64,000 nucleotides of DNA from Peribacillus sp. Bi96 (GCF_918698115.1 NZ_CAKKLV010000024.1:1-64000); one strand, 5' to 3'. Positions 6,608 to 15,489 are shown, counted from the stretch's first letter. The notes: generated from the sequence alone by a model not told the origin. Numbers and translations: made by a program.

Positions 6608-8113
6608 ATGTCTTATCATATTCCATCTTATTTCTTAACGATAGAAGAAGATGATCTAGAAGATTTACGTGCGGACGTATGGAGTAATGACCCCATTCCC
6701 GCCTATTTGAAAGTGGAAAACGACATTTTTGATATCGATATTGCCTATCGGGGCTCTTATACCCGTAAATTCCGGAAAAGATCCTATTGGATTGATTTCA
6801 TCGAGCCAGAAAGATTCTTTGACGCCCATAAAATCCATCTCAATGCCGAATACAGAGATCCTTCCCTCATCCGCAATAAACTCTCACTCGATTTCTTCCA
6901 GGACCTTGGAGTTCTTTCCCCTAATAGCCAACATATCAATTTATACCGAAATGGCTCTTGTAAAGGCGTTTATTTACAATTGGATTCTGTCGATGAGTTT
7001 TTTTTAGAAAAAAGAGGGCTTCCTGCAGGCCCCATTTATTATGCAGTCAACAATCATGCCAACTTTTCATTGGAAAGGGATGGGAAACCTAAAGACTCCC
7101 TTGTGTCAGGGTATAAACAGGCGTTTGGTAAACCTGACGACGATGAATTCCTTATTGAATTGATCAAAAAAATCAATACCACCCCTCTTGCAAAATTTCC
7201 GGAAATAATCTCGCAGCATCTTGATATCCATAAATACTTACACTGGCTGGTGGGAGCCGTCTGCACCATGAATAACGATGGTTTTACCCATAATTATGCA
7301 CTATATCGCAATAGTGAAACGAAGTTGTTTGAAGTCATTCCTTGGGATTACGATGCCACTTGGGGACGCAAAGTCAGTGGCGGGATCATGGAGCACACAT
7401 ATGTCCCTATCGGAGGAAAACAGACAAATCACCTTAATAATCTGCTTTTGAAGGTTCCGGAATACCGTAAGTTCTACAAAGACCTCTTGGTTGAAACAAT
7501 GGAAACCACATTTACCGTGGATTATATGGAAAATAAAGTATTATCACTGCACCAGGGCATACGCCCACACATCCTTCTTGATCCATATAAAAAGAATAAG
7601 GTTGATCTATTCGACAAAGAGCCGGAATTCATCTTCGAATTCATTCGCAAACGAAGTGATTACTTAAATAAGCACCTTGGTGACCTAGATGAAACAAAAC
7701 TGAAAGCCAAGCAAGACTGGAAAAAAGCAATTGAGGCCGTGTCACCAATCTGCATTAAAAATACGGGGAAATATGGCAGGGGAATATATGCGACAAGGGA
7801 TATTAAAAAGGATGAGCTCATTGAGGCATCACCTGTAATCTTTTCACCGAAAAGCGAATGGAAATATTTAAAGAAAACATCACTCTTTTATCACTGTTTT
7901 CATTGGGGGGACGAGGATACTGCCATTGCCTTAGGGAATGGCTCGCTATTCAATCATTCATACACTCCAAATGCGACATTCGATAATAATTTAGAAGATG
8001 TAACAATAGACTTTTATGCACATGAAGATATAAAGGCCGGCGAGGAGATCACGATCAATTACAACGGTGAAATTGATGATAAATCCGCTTTATGGTTTGA
8101 TGTCATCGAATAG
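6608..8113 (+). CDS. CotH-family protein kinase fused to a C-terminal SET domain
   Basis: This 501-residue protein has two enzymatic modules. Residues about 1-355 are CotH-like, the atypical spore-coat kinase fold. NNDGFTHNYALY carries D224 and N229, and the metal motif IPWDYD is at 244-249, both as in active CotH. Residues about 380-500 form a SET lysine-methyltransferase domain, with GRGIYATRDI (390-399), the cofactor motif LFNHSYTPNA (447-456) and EEITINYNG (479-487). The start has a GAAGGAAGGTGAG ribosome site. The neighbouring Ser/Lys-rich peptide offers both Ser and Lys targets. Action in the mother cell during coat assembly is inferred. B. subtilis CotH (about 360 residues) has no SET part. 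Confidence 0.88.
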   Translation: MSYHIPSYFLTIEEDDLEDLRADVWSNDPIPAYLKVENDIFDIDIAYRGSYTRKFRKRSYWIDFIEPERFFDAHKIHLNAEYRDPSLIRNKLSLDFFQDLGVLSPNSQHINLYRNGSCKGVYLQLDSVDEFFLEKRGLPAGPIYYAVNNHANFSLERDGKPKDSLVSGYKQAFGKPDDDEFLIELIKKINTTPLAKFPEIISQHLDIHKYLHWLVGAVCTMNNDGFTHNYALYRNSETKLFEVIPWDYDATWGRKVSGGIMEHTYVPIGGKQTNHLNNLLLKVPEYRKFYKDLLVETMETTFTVDYMENKVLSLHQGIRPHILLDPYKKNKVDLFDKEPEFIFEFIRKRSDYLNKHLGDLDETKLKAKQDWKKAIEAVSPICIKNTGKYGRGIYATRDIKKDELIEASPVIFSPKSEWKYLKKTSLFYHCFHWGDEDTAIALGNGSLFNHSYTPNATFDNNLEDVTIDFYAHEDIKAGEEITINYNGEIDDKSALWFDVIE

Positions 8114-8174
8114 TGAATTGATTAAAAATATCTAAAAATGCTGCATTGTAATAAAAATTGCTTCAATAGAATTA

Positions 8175-8216
8175 AAAGAATCCATTTTGAAAAAAGAAGA
8201 TCAAAATGGATTCTTT
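8175..8216 (+). terminator. Terminator after the CotH-SET gene
   Basis: A 16-bp perfect inverted repeat (AAAGAATCCATTTTGA and its complement) ends in a short T-run. It lies between convergent genes and may serve both strands. Confidence 0.8.
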
Positions 8217-8284
8217 ATTGTGATTTTTGTATACAGTTTTATAAACGTTATCGCCCCTATTCGGTATGCACGGGCATGTTAACT

Positions 8285-9958
8285 TTACATTTTCTTTGGC
8301 GCTGAAATTCCTAATAACCTTAGCGCATCCTTTAATACAATGGCTACGCAAAAAGCGAACGAAAGCTTCATTTGTTTCCACTCATCGTCGACTAAAACTT
8401 TCGTATGTGCATAATACTTATTGAATGCACGTGATAACTGCAAGCTGAATTTCGCAATTTGTGATGGATCTGCTTGTTCAAATGATTTTTGAACAATGAT
8501 CGGGAACTGCTCAAGCAGTTGGACGACAGACCACGCATACTCTCCTAAAGCATCAAATTGGATTGCCTGTTCCTTAAATTCACCTTTTTCAAGCAATGAT
8601 GAAATTCGTGCAAAGGTGTACTGCACATATGGACCTGTTTCCCCCTCAAAATTCATCATTTGCTCTAATGAAAAGTCAATATCGTTCATGCGATAATTTT
8701 TTAAATCATTGAAGATTACCGCTCCGACACCGACCTGCTTCGCAACCAGTTCTTTCTGTTCAAGCGCGTGATTTTTTTCTTCAATATTGCGCTTCGCTGT
8801 TTCAATTGCCTCTGCCAATACATCCGCAAGCAGCACAACTTTCCCTTTACGTGTCGACATTTTCTTACCGTCTTTTAACATCATGCCAAAAGCTACGTGT
8901 TGTAAATCTTTTGACCAATCATACTGCATTTTCTCAATGACATTAAAAAGCTGTTTAAAGTGCAGTGATTGTTCGTTTCCTACAACATAAAATGTCTTCT
9001 TCGCATCATAATGTTTTTTACGATACATGGCTGCAGCTAAATCACGTGTGGCATACAGTGTCGCCCCGTCCGTTTTTGTAATCAAACAAGGAGGCATATC
9101 TTCCATTTCCACAACATAGGCTCCTTCAGATAAGGAAAGTAAGCCCTTTTCTTTTAGTTCCTCGACAACCGCTTCCATTTTGTCATTGTAATACGCTTCA
9201 CCTGCATAGGAATCAAAACGAATGCCTAATACATCATAAATCGTTTCAAATTCTTTTAGAGACGCATCCCTGAACCATTTCCATAACGCGCGTGCTTCTT
9301 CATCTCCATCTTCCAGCGACTTAAAGCTAGCCCTTGCTTGCTCGTTCAACGATTCATCCGTTTCTGCTCTTTCATGGAACTTCACATAAATTTTCAATAA
9401 TTCTTGAATCGGGGAAGCTTCGATTGCCTCTTTGTCTCCCCAAAGCTTATAAGCGACAATCAATTTACCAAATTGCGTGCCCCAATCCCCTAAATGATTA
9501 ATACGCACGGCCTTGTAGCCATTTTTTTCAGCGATGTTAGCCAGTGCATTCCCTATGACTGTTGAGCGTAAGTGCCCCATGGAAAACGGCTTGGCAATAT
9601 TCGGGGATGAATAGTCAATCACGACATTCTCTTGTAGAGGCTGCTTTGAACCATACTGATCCTTTTCACTTAATATGGTTTGCAGCACATTTTCCGTCAC
9701 CCTCTGTTGATTGACGAAGATATTTACATAACCGCCCACTACGTTCACTTCTTGAATCAAATTACTGTTTAATTGATGGGCTATTTCAGTCGCAATCACT
9801 TGAGGCGATTTCCTTAGTTTTTTTGCAAGTGTAAAGCATGGAAATGCTACATCCCCTAATTCCGTGAATTTTGGCTTTTCCATTAATTTTTCTATTTCAC
9901 TTGCTGGCAATTCATTGTGTAATGCAGTTGATATTAATGCTGCAATTGGTTTATTCAT
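8285..9958 (-). CDS. argS: Arginyl-tRNA synthetase, T-box-controlled paralogue type
   Basis: This 557-residue class I aminoacyl-tRNA synthetase charges tRNA-Arg. It has the HIGH-equivalent MGHLRST (about 127-133), a KMSKS-equivalent KKMSTRKG, and the Arg-specific NHLGDWGTQFGK segment. The ATG at 9958 (MNKP) is chosen because AGGAGG lies 9 bp before it; the ATG two codons upstream is only 3 bp from it. From memory it differs strongly from the main B. subtilis ArgS (for example SPNIAKPFSMGHLRST in place of SANPTGDLHLGHARG). It is therefore probably a second, acquired enzyme. A full T-box leader precedes it. Confidence 0.92.
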   Translation of the reverse strand: MNKPIAALISTALHNELPASEIEKLMEKPKFTELGDVAFPCFTLAKKLRKSPQVIATEIAHQLNSNLIQEVNVVGGYVNIFVNQQRVTENVLQTILSEKDQYGSKQPLQENVVIDYSSPNIAKPFSMGHLRSTVIGNALANIAEKNGYKAVRINHLGDWGTQFGKLIVAYKLWGDKEAIEASPIQELLKIYVKFHERAETDESLNEQARASFKSLEDGDEEARALWKWFRDASLKEFETIYDVLGIRFDSYAGEAYYNDKMEAVVEELKEKGLLSLSEGAYVVEMEDMPPCLITKTDGATLYATRDLAAAMYRKKHYDAKKTFYVVGNEQSLHFKQLFNVIEKMQYDWSKDLQHVAFGMMLKDGKKMSTRKGKVVLLADVLAEAIETAKRNIEEKNHALEQKELVAKQVGVGAVIFNDLKNYRMNDIDFSLEQMMNFEGETGPYVQYTFARISSLLEKGEFKEQAIQFDALGEYAWSVVQLLEQFPIIVQKSFEQADPSQIAKFSLQLSRAFNKYYAHTKVLVDDEWKQMKLSFAFCVAIVLKDALRLLGISAPKKM

Positions 9959-9983
9959 CGTCATTTCCCTCCTAAACAAAAAA

Positions 9984-10227
9984 GCTCCCGTCTCTAAATA
10001 AGAGACGAGAGCATAGATTCCCGTGGTACCACTCTAGTTGCCACAAATTGTGACCACTTTCCATTGTTAACGAGGTGCCTCCCCGATGTTCCCTACTTAA
10101 CGTTTCAAGAAATTTCTCCAAAGTGCGCTTCATTCATTTGTCCTGCATTAGGCTCACACCATCCCTAACTCGCTTTCCATTTCAAAATGAACTACTCTCT
10201 TTATCACAGAATTTTCAATATATAATT
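9984..10227 (-). ncRNA. T-box riboswitch leader of argS (Arg specifier)
   Basis: On the minus strand the leader contains the T-box core AGAGTGGTACCACGG (10035-10021), whose UGG can pair with the tRNA acceptor end. It is followed by an intrinsic terminator (stem GCTCTCGTCTCT / AGAGACGGGAGC, 10012-9984) and a T-run ending just before the ribosome site. Stem I shows the GGTGTGAGCC loop near 10165. A CGC arginine codon at 10127-10125 (in GAAGCGCACTTT) is the likely specifier. Uncharged tRNA-Arg would favour the antiterminator and switch argS on. Confidence 0.9.
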
Positions 10228-10233
10228 GAATTT

Positions 10234-10262
10234 ATAGTACACAATTTAAAAAAGCGTGTCAA
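10234..10262 (-). promoter_or_regulatory. SigA-type promoter of the argS T-box transcript
   Basis: TTGACA (10262-10257), an exact 17-bp spacer and TACTAT (10239-10234) read toward the T-box leader. Confidence 0.82.
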
Positions 10263-10299
10263 CATCATATAGATGAACTTCTATAAAGAATGTTCATCC

Positions 10300-10845
10300 C
10301 TAACCTGCTGGTAACTTCATTTTTTCCTTGATGGTGGAAAAATATTTTCTTACGGTCCCAATCGTTTTACTTGGCTGATCAGATGGTTCAATTGTGGTTT
10401 GACCATCGGCTAACAGACCTAACACTCCCATTTCCCGTTGTTTATTGTTTGAAGTATCATCAATAAGCTCGGGCGAGTATATTCGCTTGCCATCCATTAT
10501 GCCGCGAATCGAGCAGGCTAACTCGTCACTTGGGCTATCCTTCAATAAAAAGCCCCTAACATTAGCGTTTAAAGCACGCTGAAAATAACCAGACCTTCGA
10601 AAAGTCGTTAAAATGATTACTTTATAATCAAATGACTTCAAAGCTTCAGCAGCCTCAAGCCCGCTCCTTACAGGCATCTCCATATCCATAATACAAACAT
10701 CAGGCTGTAAACGATGTATAAGAGCAATTGCTTCGTCTCCATTACTGGCTTTCCCGACAATTTCTATATCTTCTTCAAGATTGAGTAGAGAACTAATTGC
10801 CTCTAACAGCATTTCCTGATTCTCTGCAATGACAATTCGAATCAT
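10300..10845 (-). CDS. desR: DesR-like response regulator, eroded C-terminus, no partner DesK
   Basis: This 181-residue NarL/FixJ-type response regulator has a receiver domain very close to B. subtilis DesR. The phosphoacceptor D54 is intact in CIMDMEMP, as are the LTTF and LLKDSPS stretches. The DNA-binding end is eroded: the HTH helices read TTIEPSDQPSKTIGTVRKYF and the protein stops about 18 residues early after KMKLPAG. In B. subtilis the order is des-desK-desR, where DesK senses membrane order. Here desR follows des after only 87 bp and desK is absent. It is probably a decaying or non-canonical regulator. Confidence 0.8.
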   Translation of the reverse strand: MIRIVIAENQEMLLEAISSLLNLEEDIEIVGKASNGDEAIALIHRLQPDVCIMDMEMPVRSGLEAAEALKSFDYKVIILTTFRRSGYFQRALNANVRGFLLKDSPSDELACSIRGIMDGKRIYSPELIDDTSNNKQREMGVLGLLADGQTTIEPSDQPSKTIGTVRKYFSTIKEKMKLPAG

Positions 10846-10932
10846 TTTAAGTTCTCTCCTTTATCGAGTCGCTTATATGAAGCAAAGACTCCCCCAAATC
10901 CTAGGATTATGAAGAGAGTCCGAATGGCAGAA

Positions 10933-11964
10933 TTATAGTTCAGATTTCACTTGAACGGGAACACTTTTTTTCGTTAAATACTTTATGTCTTTAAAACCAA
11001 CAAAATTCTTGTTTTTCTCATCCCACAAACGGAAACGGAGCGACTGTAAGCTTGTAGCAAGAGTAATCGTTGGTACGTTCTTTAAAGGCTCTGTATGATT
11101 ATGTGCATTTTCCAGTTTATAGTTAGGTACCCTTGGACTTAAATGGTGAACATGATGGTAACCGATATTACCAGTAAGAAACTGCATCAGTTTTGGGAGC
11201 TTATAAAAAGAACTTCCTTCCACTGCTGCTAACACATATTCCCACTCCTCATTTTCCTCGAAATAAGAGTCCTCAAATGTGTGCTGGACGTAAAACAGCC
11301 AAATGCCCACTGAACCAGAAATCATGAAAATGGAACCTTGTACCAGAAGGAACGACTGCCAGCCTACTGCCAAGCAAAGCAATGCCACTAAAGCAACGAT
11401 TAATGCATTCGTCAAATACGTATTCATTTTTTCCTTTTTTCTAGCACCTTTTCGGTTAAATCTATTTTTAAGAAGGAAAACATAAATTGGTCCCAAACCA
11501 AACATCACCAATGGATTGCGATAAAAACGGTAGGCAAAACGAAGTTTAAGCGGTGCAGCCAAATATTCATCCACCGTTTGGGTCCAAATATCTCCTGTAC
11601 CCCGCTTATCCAAATTACCACTTGTAGCGTGATGCACAGAATGCTCATGTCCCCATTGATCAAACGGGAATAAAGTCAAAACACCCATGATCGTACCGAC
11701 TACTCTATTCGCACGGCGGCTTTTGAAAAATGAATGATGTGTACAATCATGGAAAATAATGAATATCCTTGTCAAGAAACCAGCAGCCAACACAGCTGGA
11801 ACTAAAGTTAACCAATAAGAAACGGAAAGACTTATATATGCTAGGTACCATAAAATAATGAACGGCCCCAAGGTATTGATGATCTGCCATATACTTTCCT
11901 TTGTCGTTGATTGTTCAAAAGGAGCAATTTGTTTTCTCAAGTTCTTCGTATTTTGCACGGTCAT
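10933..11964 (-). CDS. des: Fatty acid (phospholipid) desaturase
   Basis: This 343-residue integral membrane di-iron desaturase introduces a cis double bond into membrane lipid acyl chains, typically at low temperature. The three histidine boxes are present: HDCTHH (about 72-77), HEHSVHH (about 108-114) and HHVHH (about 273-277). Four or more hydrophobic segments separate them. An AAGGAAGT site precedes the ATG. The upstream region has a good -10 but a poor -35 and several GTCAT elements, as expected for a DesR-activated gene, although the adjacent desR looks damaged. Confidence 0.92.
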   Translation of the reverse strand: MTVQNTKNLRKQIAPFEQSTTKESIWQIINTLGPFIILWYLAYISLSVSYWLTLVPAVLAAGFLTRIFIIFHDCTHHSFFKSRRANRVVGTIMGVLTLFPFDQWGHEHSVHHATSGNLDKRGTGDIWTQTVDEYLAAPLKLRFAYRFYRNPLVMFGLGPIYVFLLKNRFNRKGARKKEKMNTYLTNALIVALVALLCLAVGWQSFLLVQGSIFMISGSVGIWLFYVQHTFEDSYFEENEEWEYVLAAVEGSSFYKLPKLMQFLTGNIGYHHVHHLSPRVPNYKLENAHNHTEPLKNVPTITLATSLQSLRFRLWDEKNKNFVGFKDIKYLTKKSVPVQVKSEL

Positions 11965-12002
11965 AAGTCAATTGCACTTCCTTATATTTGTCGTTATTTC
12001 AT

Positions 12003-12068
12003 ATTATACAGAAAGCAACCTGAAATTATTAGTACCAGGTGTCATGACTAGAAGATGACAAATGTCAT
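12003..12068 (-). promoter_or_regulatory. des promoter region with candidate DesR sites
   Basis: On the minus strand TATAAT lies at 12008-12003 with no good -35, the pattern of an activator-dependent promoter. Between 12041 and 12068 there are GTCATGAC (12041-12048) and the dyad ATGACAAATGTCAT (12055-12068). These are placed about -40 to -70, where DesR binds in B. subtilis. Assignment to DesR is inferred. Confidence 0.55.
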
Positions 12069-12343
12069 GTACAAGTATTTTCAACGGAAAACCCCACCAA
12101 AAAATGATAAAAGGCCTAAACTGGCTAGATGTTCATACGAATAGGACGGTATAGTTCCAACAAATTAATCTTCATTTGGAAGGATTTTTTCTTATCAAAG
12201 AAAGCTTAAAAACGAAAAACGTATAATTAACTGTCGTAAATCTCGAGGGATTTTAAAGAGAGGTTAATTATAAAATAAAGCTACTTATGATAGGCTTGGA
12301 CTATTAATATTTACCAGTTAAAAAACTGTAAAGGGGGATTAGT
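12069..12343. other. Intergenic stretch with no recognised gene
   Basis: This AT-rich stretch separates the divergent des and the next rightward gene. I see no open frame with a ribosome site here other than the leader of the gene at 12344. Confidence 0.5.
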
Positions 12344-12754
12344 TTGGATAAGGAAATGGAGAAAATAATTGTAAAATCATTTTTCACCAAAAGGCTCCAA
12401 GATAGAATTCTGTTCGAATTGTCTTCAGCCAAGAAACGCAAGGATGCCTTAAGTCGCCTTTGTCATTCTTACAGAACAACTCTTCGTGAAGAATATATCA
12501 TTGAGATTCCAAAACCTAATTCAGATCCAGTAGATATAGCTAAGTTACTAAAACAGAATGGTGCTGAAGATTCTTGTTATGTAATATCCTGGGATGAAGA
12601 TATTGATGGTAAGGTGCTCCCCTTAATAACCGCCTTAGAAAAAGCTGTTGGAATGGGGATGCCATCAATCATATCCTGCATACCAAATAAACTCGCTTAT
12701 TTTGAAGCTGAACAAGAAGTCCTTCCATCTCCAAGATTTTTACTAAAAAGATAA
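12344..12754 (+). CDS. Uncharacterised 136-residue cytoplasmic protein
   Basis: The product is not recognised. It starts at a TTG preceded by AAAGGGGGA at good spacing. It is soluble, with a basic N-terminal third rich in Lys/Arg (TKRLQDRILFELSSAKKRKDA). A mixed alpha/beta C-terminal part follows, with YVISWDEDIDGK and GMGMPSIISCIPNKLAYFEAE. There is no signal peptide and no membrane segment. The codon pattern and strong ribosome site suggest a real gene transcribed alone and ending at its own terminator. Confidence 0.75.
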   Translation: MDKEMEKIIVKSFFTKRLQDRILFELSSAKKRKDALSRLCHSYRTTLREEYIIEIPKPNSDPVDIAKLLKQNGAEDSCYVISWDEDIDGKVLPLITALEKAVGMGMPSIISCIPNKLAYFEAEQEVLPSPRFLLKR

Positions 12755-12774
12755 CAATGAATAATTGCATACAC

Positions 12775-12805
12775 AAATAGGACTACCAATTTTATAGTCC
12801 TATTT
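12775..12805 (+). terminator. Terminator after the gene at 12344
   Basis: An 11-bp stem (AAATAGGACTA with TAGTCCTATTT) lies 20 bp after the stop. Confidence 0.75.
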
Positions 12806-12834
12806 CCAGGTGAAATATCAACATTAACCTTTAG

Positions 12835-13140
12835 TTACTTTCCTTTTAAAAATAAATAAAGACCATAATCCGTCGAAGTAGAGGCATAACCCATTTGGCG
12901 CAACATGGCCGTGATATTGCCGCGGTGATATGTTCCATGATTCACGACATGCGGCTGGATTCTCAATTATAAGAGGCTTATCTATATTTTCTTTTTGGCT
13001 AAACAGCGATTTGTACCGCCCAGACAATTCAAAAAACATAACCTCCATTTCCTCTAATTCCTTTGACTCTGTTTGTTTCTTCAGTTGTTCAGATTATTCA
13101 TCACAACGCGTTCAAAAAGCGCTGGTATTCGTAAATAAAT
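12835..13140 (-). pseudogene. DinB-family protein, C-terminal remnant
   Basis: Conceptual translation on the minus strand, allowing frame changes, gives [17 protein letters not shown] and the YGLYLF end, which match the intact DinB at 57722-58225. Further upstream ESKELEEMEVMFFELSG matches its ETKSIEEMEMKFLDLSD. Stops and frameshifts break the frame and the N-terminal half is missing. The frame upstream of 13085 is interrupted by a TAA. A second remnant carrying a DinB N-terminus lies at 17180-17268 on the same strand. Confidence 0.8.
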
Positions 13141-13426
13141 GATCTAAATTTTAGTACTATCCTTCACGTTTTTGATAACTTTTTCAAAACCCCTACAAAA
13201 ATTTCAAACGGAATAAAAATCCATATACCCTTTTACGTTAAAAATAGTTATTTTTGTATATTATCTTACGTTAAGTCGATATATAGTCCCTGTTCACTAT
13301 CCATATTTTTAATAAAAACTGATGAAATTCAGACTTTTTACTTATTTTCTATTGCTATATTTCTGAATATTCAATATACTTACGTTGGTTGCAACCAATA
13401 TATATAATTATTGGGAGGGATTTACA
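13141..13426. other. AT-rich leader region of the secreted-peptide cassette
   Basis: No gene is visible. The base composition drops markedly from here to about 16,640, compared with the flanking genes. The cassette promoter must lie here, but no box is convincing. Confidence 0.5.
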
Positions 13427-13825
13427 TTGAAAAAATCAAAAGTTTTGTTAACAGTAGTTATATCATTAGGTATTCTGGGTTATTCGGGAACAGAAACAGA
13501 AGCTCAGCAAATAATAAGCTTCACTGGTTATGAAGTTACTTATTCTGGAGCTGAAAAGTATGCACCTTATTCAGAGAGACAAGCAAACAATAAAGGGGTA
13601 GTCAATCTAAGTAATGACACTGGTACTGCATGGATTACGGCAAACATGAAAAATTCTGATAATGTCTATAGAGGTGGAACAACTGTTCAAAGAGGAAAGA
13701 GAGCCACATTTACCGCTGTGAATGCCCAAGTAGGTTATAAATACAAATTAGGGTTAAGAAAAACAAATAATACTGGTGGAGGGAAAGTGACTATTAAAGG
13801 TTCTTGGTCTGCTAGTGGTGGTTAA
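13427..13825 (+). CDS. Small secreted protein of an ABC/peptide cassette
   Basis: This 132-residue protein starts at a TTG preceded by GGGAGG. It has a classical signal peptide: KKSK, a hydrophobic run LLTVVISLGILGY, and a likely cut after TEA near residue 25. The mature part is about 107 residues, rich in Gly, Thr, Asn and Lys, beta-like and without Cys (GVVNLSNDTGTAWITANM and a Gly-rich end GGGKVTIKGSWSASGG). It is followed by two membrane proteins, an ABC ATPase and a lipoprotein in the same direction. The arrangement is like cassettes of small secreted proteins (for example lactococcin-972-type or DUF2712-type) with a dedicated transporter or immunity system. No firm family match is claimed. 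Confidence 0.75.
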   Translation: MKKSKVLLTVVISLGILGYSGTETEAQQIISFTGYEVTYSGAEKYAPYSERQANNKGVVNLSNDTGTAWITANMKNSDNVYRGGTTVQRGKRATFTAVNAQVGYKYKLGLRKTNNTGGGKVTIKGSWSASGG

Positions 13826-13840
13826 TCGTTAATTAAACAT

Positions 13841-13877
13841 AGAGTATTGTTCAATATTTTATTCTTGGACAATATTC
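13841..13877 (+). terminator. Hairpin after the secreted-protein gene
   Basis: TATTGTTC pairs with GACAATA and is followed by CCTTTTT. It may attenuate read-through into the membrane-protein genes and keep the secreted protein in excess. Confidence 0.55.
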
Positions 13878-13926
13878 CTTTTTATCCAAGAATTAATTAA
13901 AGCTATTAGACACATCGGAGGAAATA

Positions 13927-14742
13927 ATGTTACTTAGTAAATTTAAAATTAGAATTAGATATATGGCGTTAACATTCATTTTGTTGTTTGGAGGATTGAC
14001 CCTTTCATGGGTGTTTGCTAGTTATTATTTTGAAATCATGACTATGGATTATAATGCCCCTGATTTAGTAGGGTCTAAAGAAGAAATTAGACACAATTTT
14101 CTAGCTGCCATTTCAACATGGGAAATTTTTGTCGATTCTTCCATGTTTTACTTAATTAATTTTATTCCAGTCCTATTTATATTACCTACCCTTGGGCTAT
14201 TCACAGAGAAGAGAAGTCTATATGTTCTAGGAAGACATCGTTACCCATTAATTAGGAAGAATGTTTATAGAGATGTAATACAATATGTATTCCTGTCAAC
14301 TTTAACTGTTGTTCTAACCTATTTATTTTTTTATTCGATAGGAGGAATCTTTGTTTACCGTAGCCTTGATAATATAGGAGGATTTGCTTCGATTTTACCT
14401 CAAAATTTTTATAGCAATCATCCTTATCTCTTCTTTGTTTTTATGGTATGTACCATCTATTTAAGTTTAGCCTTTGTTTTTAGTTTGTTAGCTGGTGCAT
14501 TAGTTTTATTACTAGATCGAGAGTATAAGGTAATTCTTTTGATTTTAATCATATATTTTCTATATGGAAAATTAGGTGTATACACTCAGAGTGTTTGGTT
14601 TGACATATTTTCCAGCTTTACCGCATTTAATACCTTATATTCAACATTAGAAGTATTTCTGCCATTAGTTATTTTATTTATAATTTCGATTATATTACTG
14701 GTAGTTGGTGTAAATAAGACAGTTAAAAATCCTGAAAGTTAA
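13927..14742 (+). CDS. Polytopic membrane protein (first ABC permease-like subunit)
   Basis: This 271-residue protein has about six hydrophobic segments, including TFILLFGGLTLSWVF, FVFSLLAGALVLLL and the C-terminal VILFIISIILLVVGV. An extracellular loop lies between the first two. A CGGAGG site precedes the ATG. It heads a run of four genes ending in an ABC ATPase and a lipoprotein. I recognise no specific family. The likely role is the membrane part of an exporter or self-protection complex. Confidence 0.7.
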   Translation: MLLSKFKIRIRYMALTFILLFGGLTLSWVFASYYFEIMTMDYNAPDLVGSKEEIRHNFLAAISTWEIFVDSSMFYLINFIPVLFILPTLGLFTEKRSLYVLGRHRYPLIRKNVYRDVIQYVFLSTLTVVLTYLFFYSIGGIFVYRSLDNIGGFASILPQNFYSNHPYLFFVFMVCTIYLSLAFVFSLLAGALVLLLDREYKVILLILIIYFLYGKLGVYTQSVWFDIFSSFTAFNTLYSTLEVFLPLVILFIISIILLVVGVNKTVKNPES

Positions 14743-14754
14743 AGGTCAAAAAAA

Positions 14755-15489
14755 GTGGCGATAAAAAACAATCTAATATTATTACTAACAGTCATGATAT
14801 CTTCCGTTTTATTAGCCTTTATTAATTATATACAAGGCTATCAAAATATCATTATATATATGAGTGACTATAATAAATTGTTATCAGCTGAAGCAATTCT
14901 GGATCGGATATTTGTTAATAAAGACTTTGACCAGAATGAACATATGGAAGGAAATAGTGTTCTTCATTTCATTAGTCCATATACTTTTTATTTAGTTTCG
15001 ATTTTTTGGGGTTCTATTTCTTTCATCATGATTAAAAAAACATACCATCAATTAGTATTTTCTCGGGTCAAACTGCAACGAGATGCTTTAAGAATAATTA
15101 GGGGGCCATATATTCTTAATGTAACTCTATTTGTACTTATATACGTTGGTTCAATTTTTATGTTCATTTTTTTAAATGATGTACTAGAATTTGATTATCC
15201 TGAGCAAATCATAAGACAATTTTTATTTTTTATCATTGCAAGTACTTTAATTTCCTTAGGACTTTCATCCATTATGTTTTACTTATATTTGAGATTCCAA
15301 GAAACTATTGCATTATTGATTGTTTTCATATTAATTTCAGCATTATTTATCATGGATTTGCAACTAAAGAATATTAGTCTTGTATTTATTAGTAAAGATT
15401 CTTATTTTTTTGGTGGGATGATTGTGGGAATTTTTTTAATTATTCTTTCACACGTATTACTACGGAACTTGAAATATAAAATTGTATAG
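14755..15489 (+). CDS. Polytopic membrane protein (second ABC permease-like subunit)
   Basis: This 244-residue protein starts at GTG, 12 bp after the previous stop. It has about six hydrophobic segments: an N-terminal LLLTVMISSVLLAFINYI, a pair around residues 75-95 and 118-140, and a C-terminal cluster ending FLIILSHVLL. The sequence is very rich in Ile, Leu and Phe and AT-rich at DNA level. It probably pairs with the preceding membrane protein and the following ATPase. Family not recognised. Confidence 0.68.
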   Translation: MAIKNNLILLLTVMISSVLLAFINYIQGYQNIIIYMSDYNKLLSAEAILDRIFVNKDFDQNEHMEGNSVLHFISPYTFYLVSIFWGSISFIMIKKTYHQLVFSRVKLQRDALRIIRGPYILNVTLFVLIYVGSIFMFIFLNDVLEFDYPEQIIRQFLFFIIASTLISLGLSSIMFYLYLRFQETIALLIVFILISALFIMDLQLKNISLVFISKDSYFFGGMIVGIFLIILSHVLLRNLKYKIV

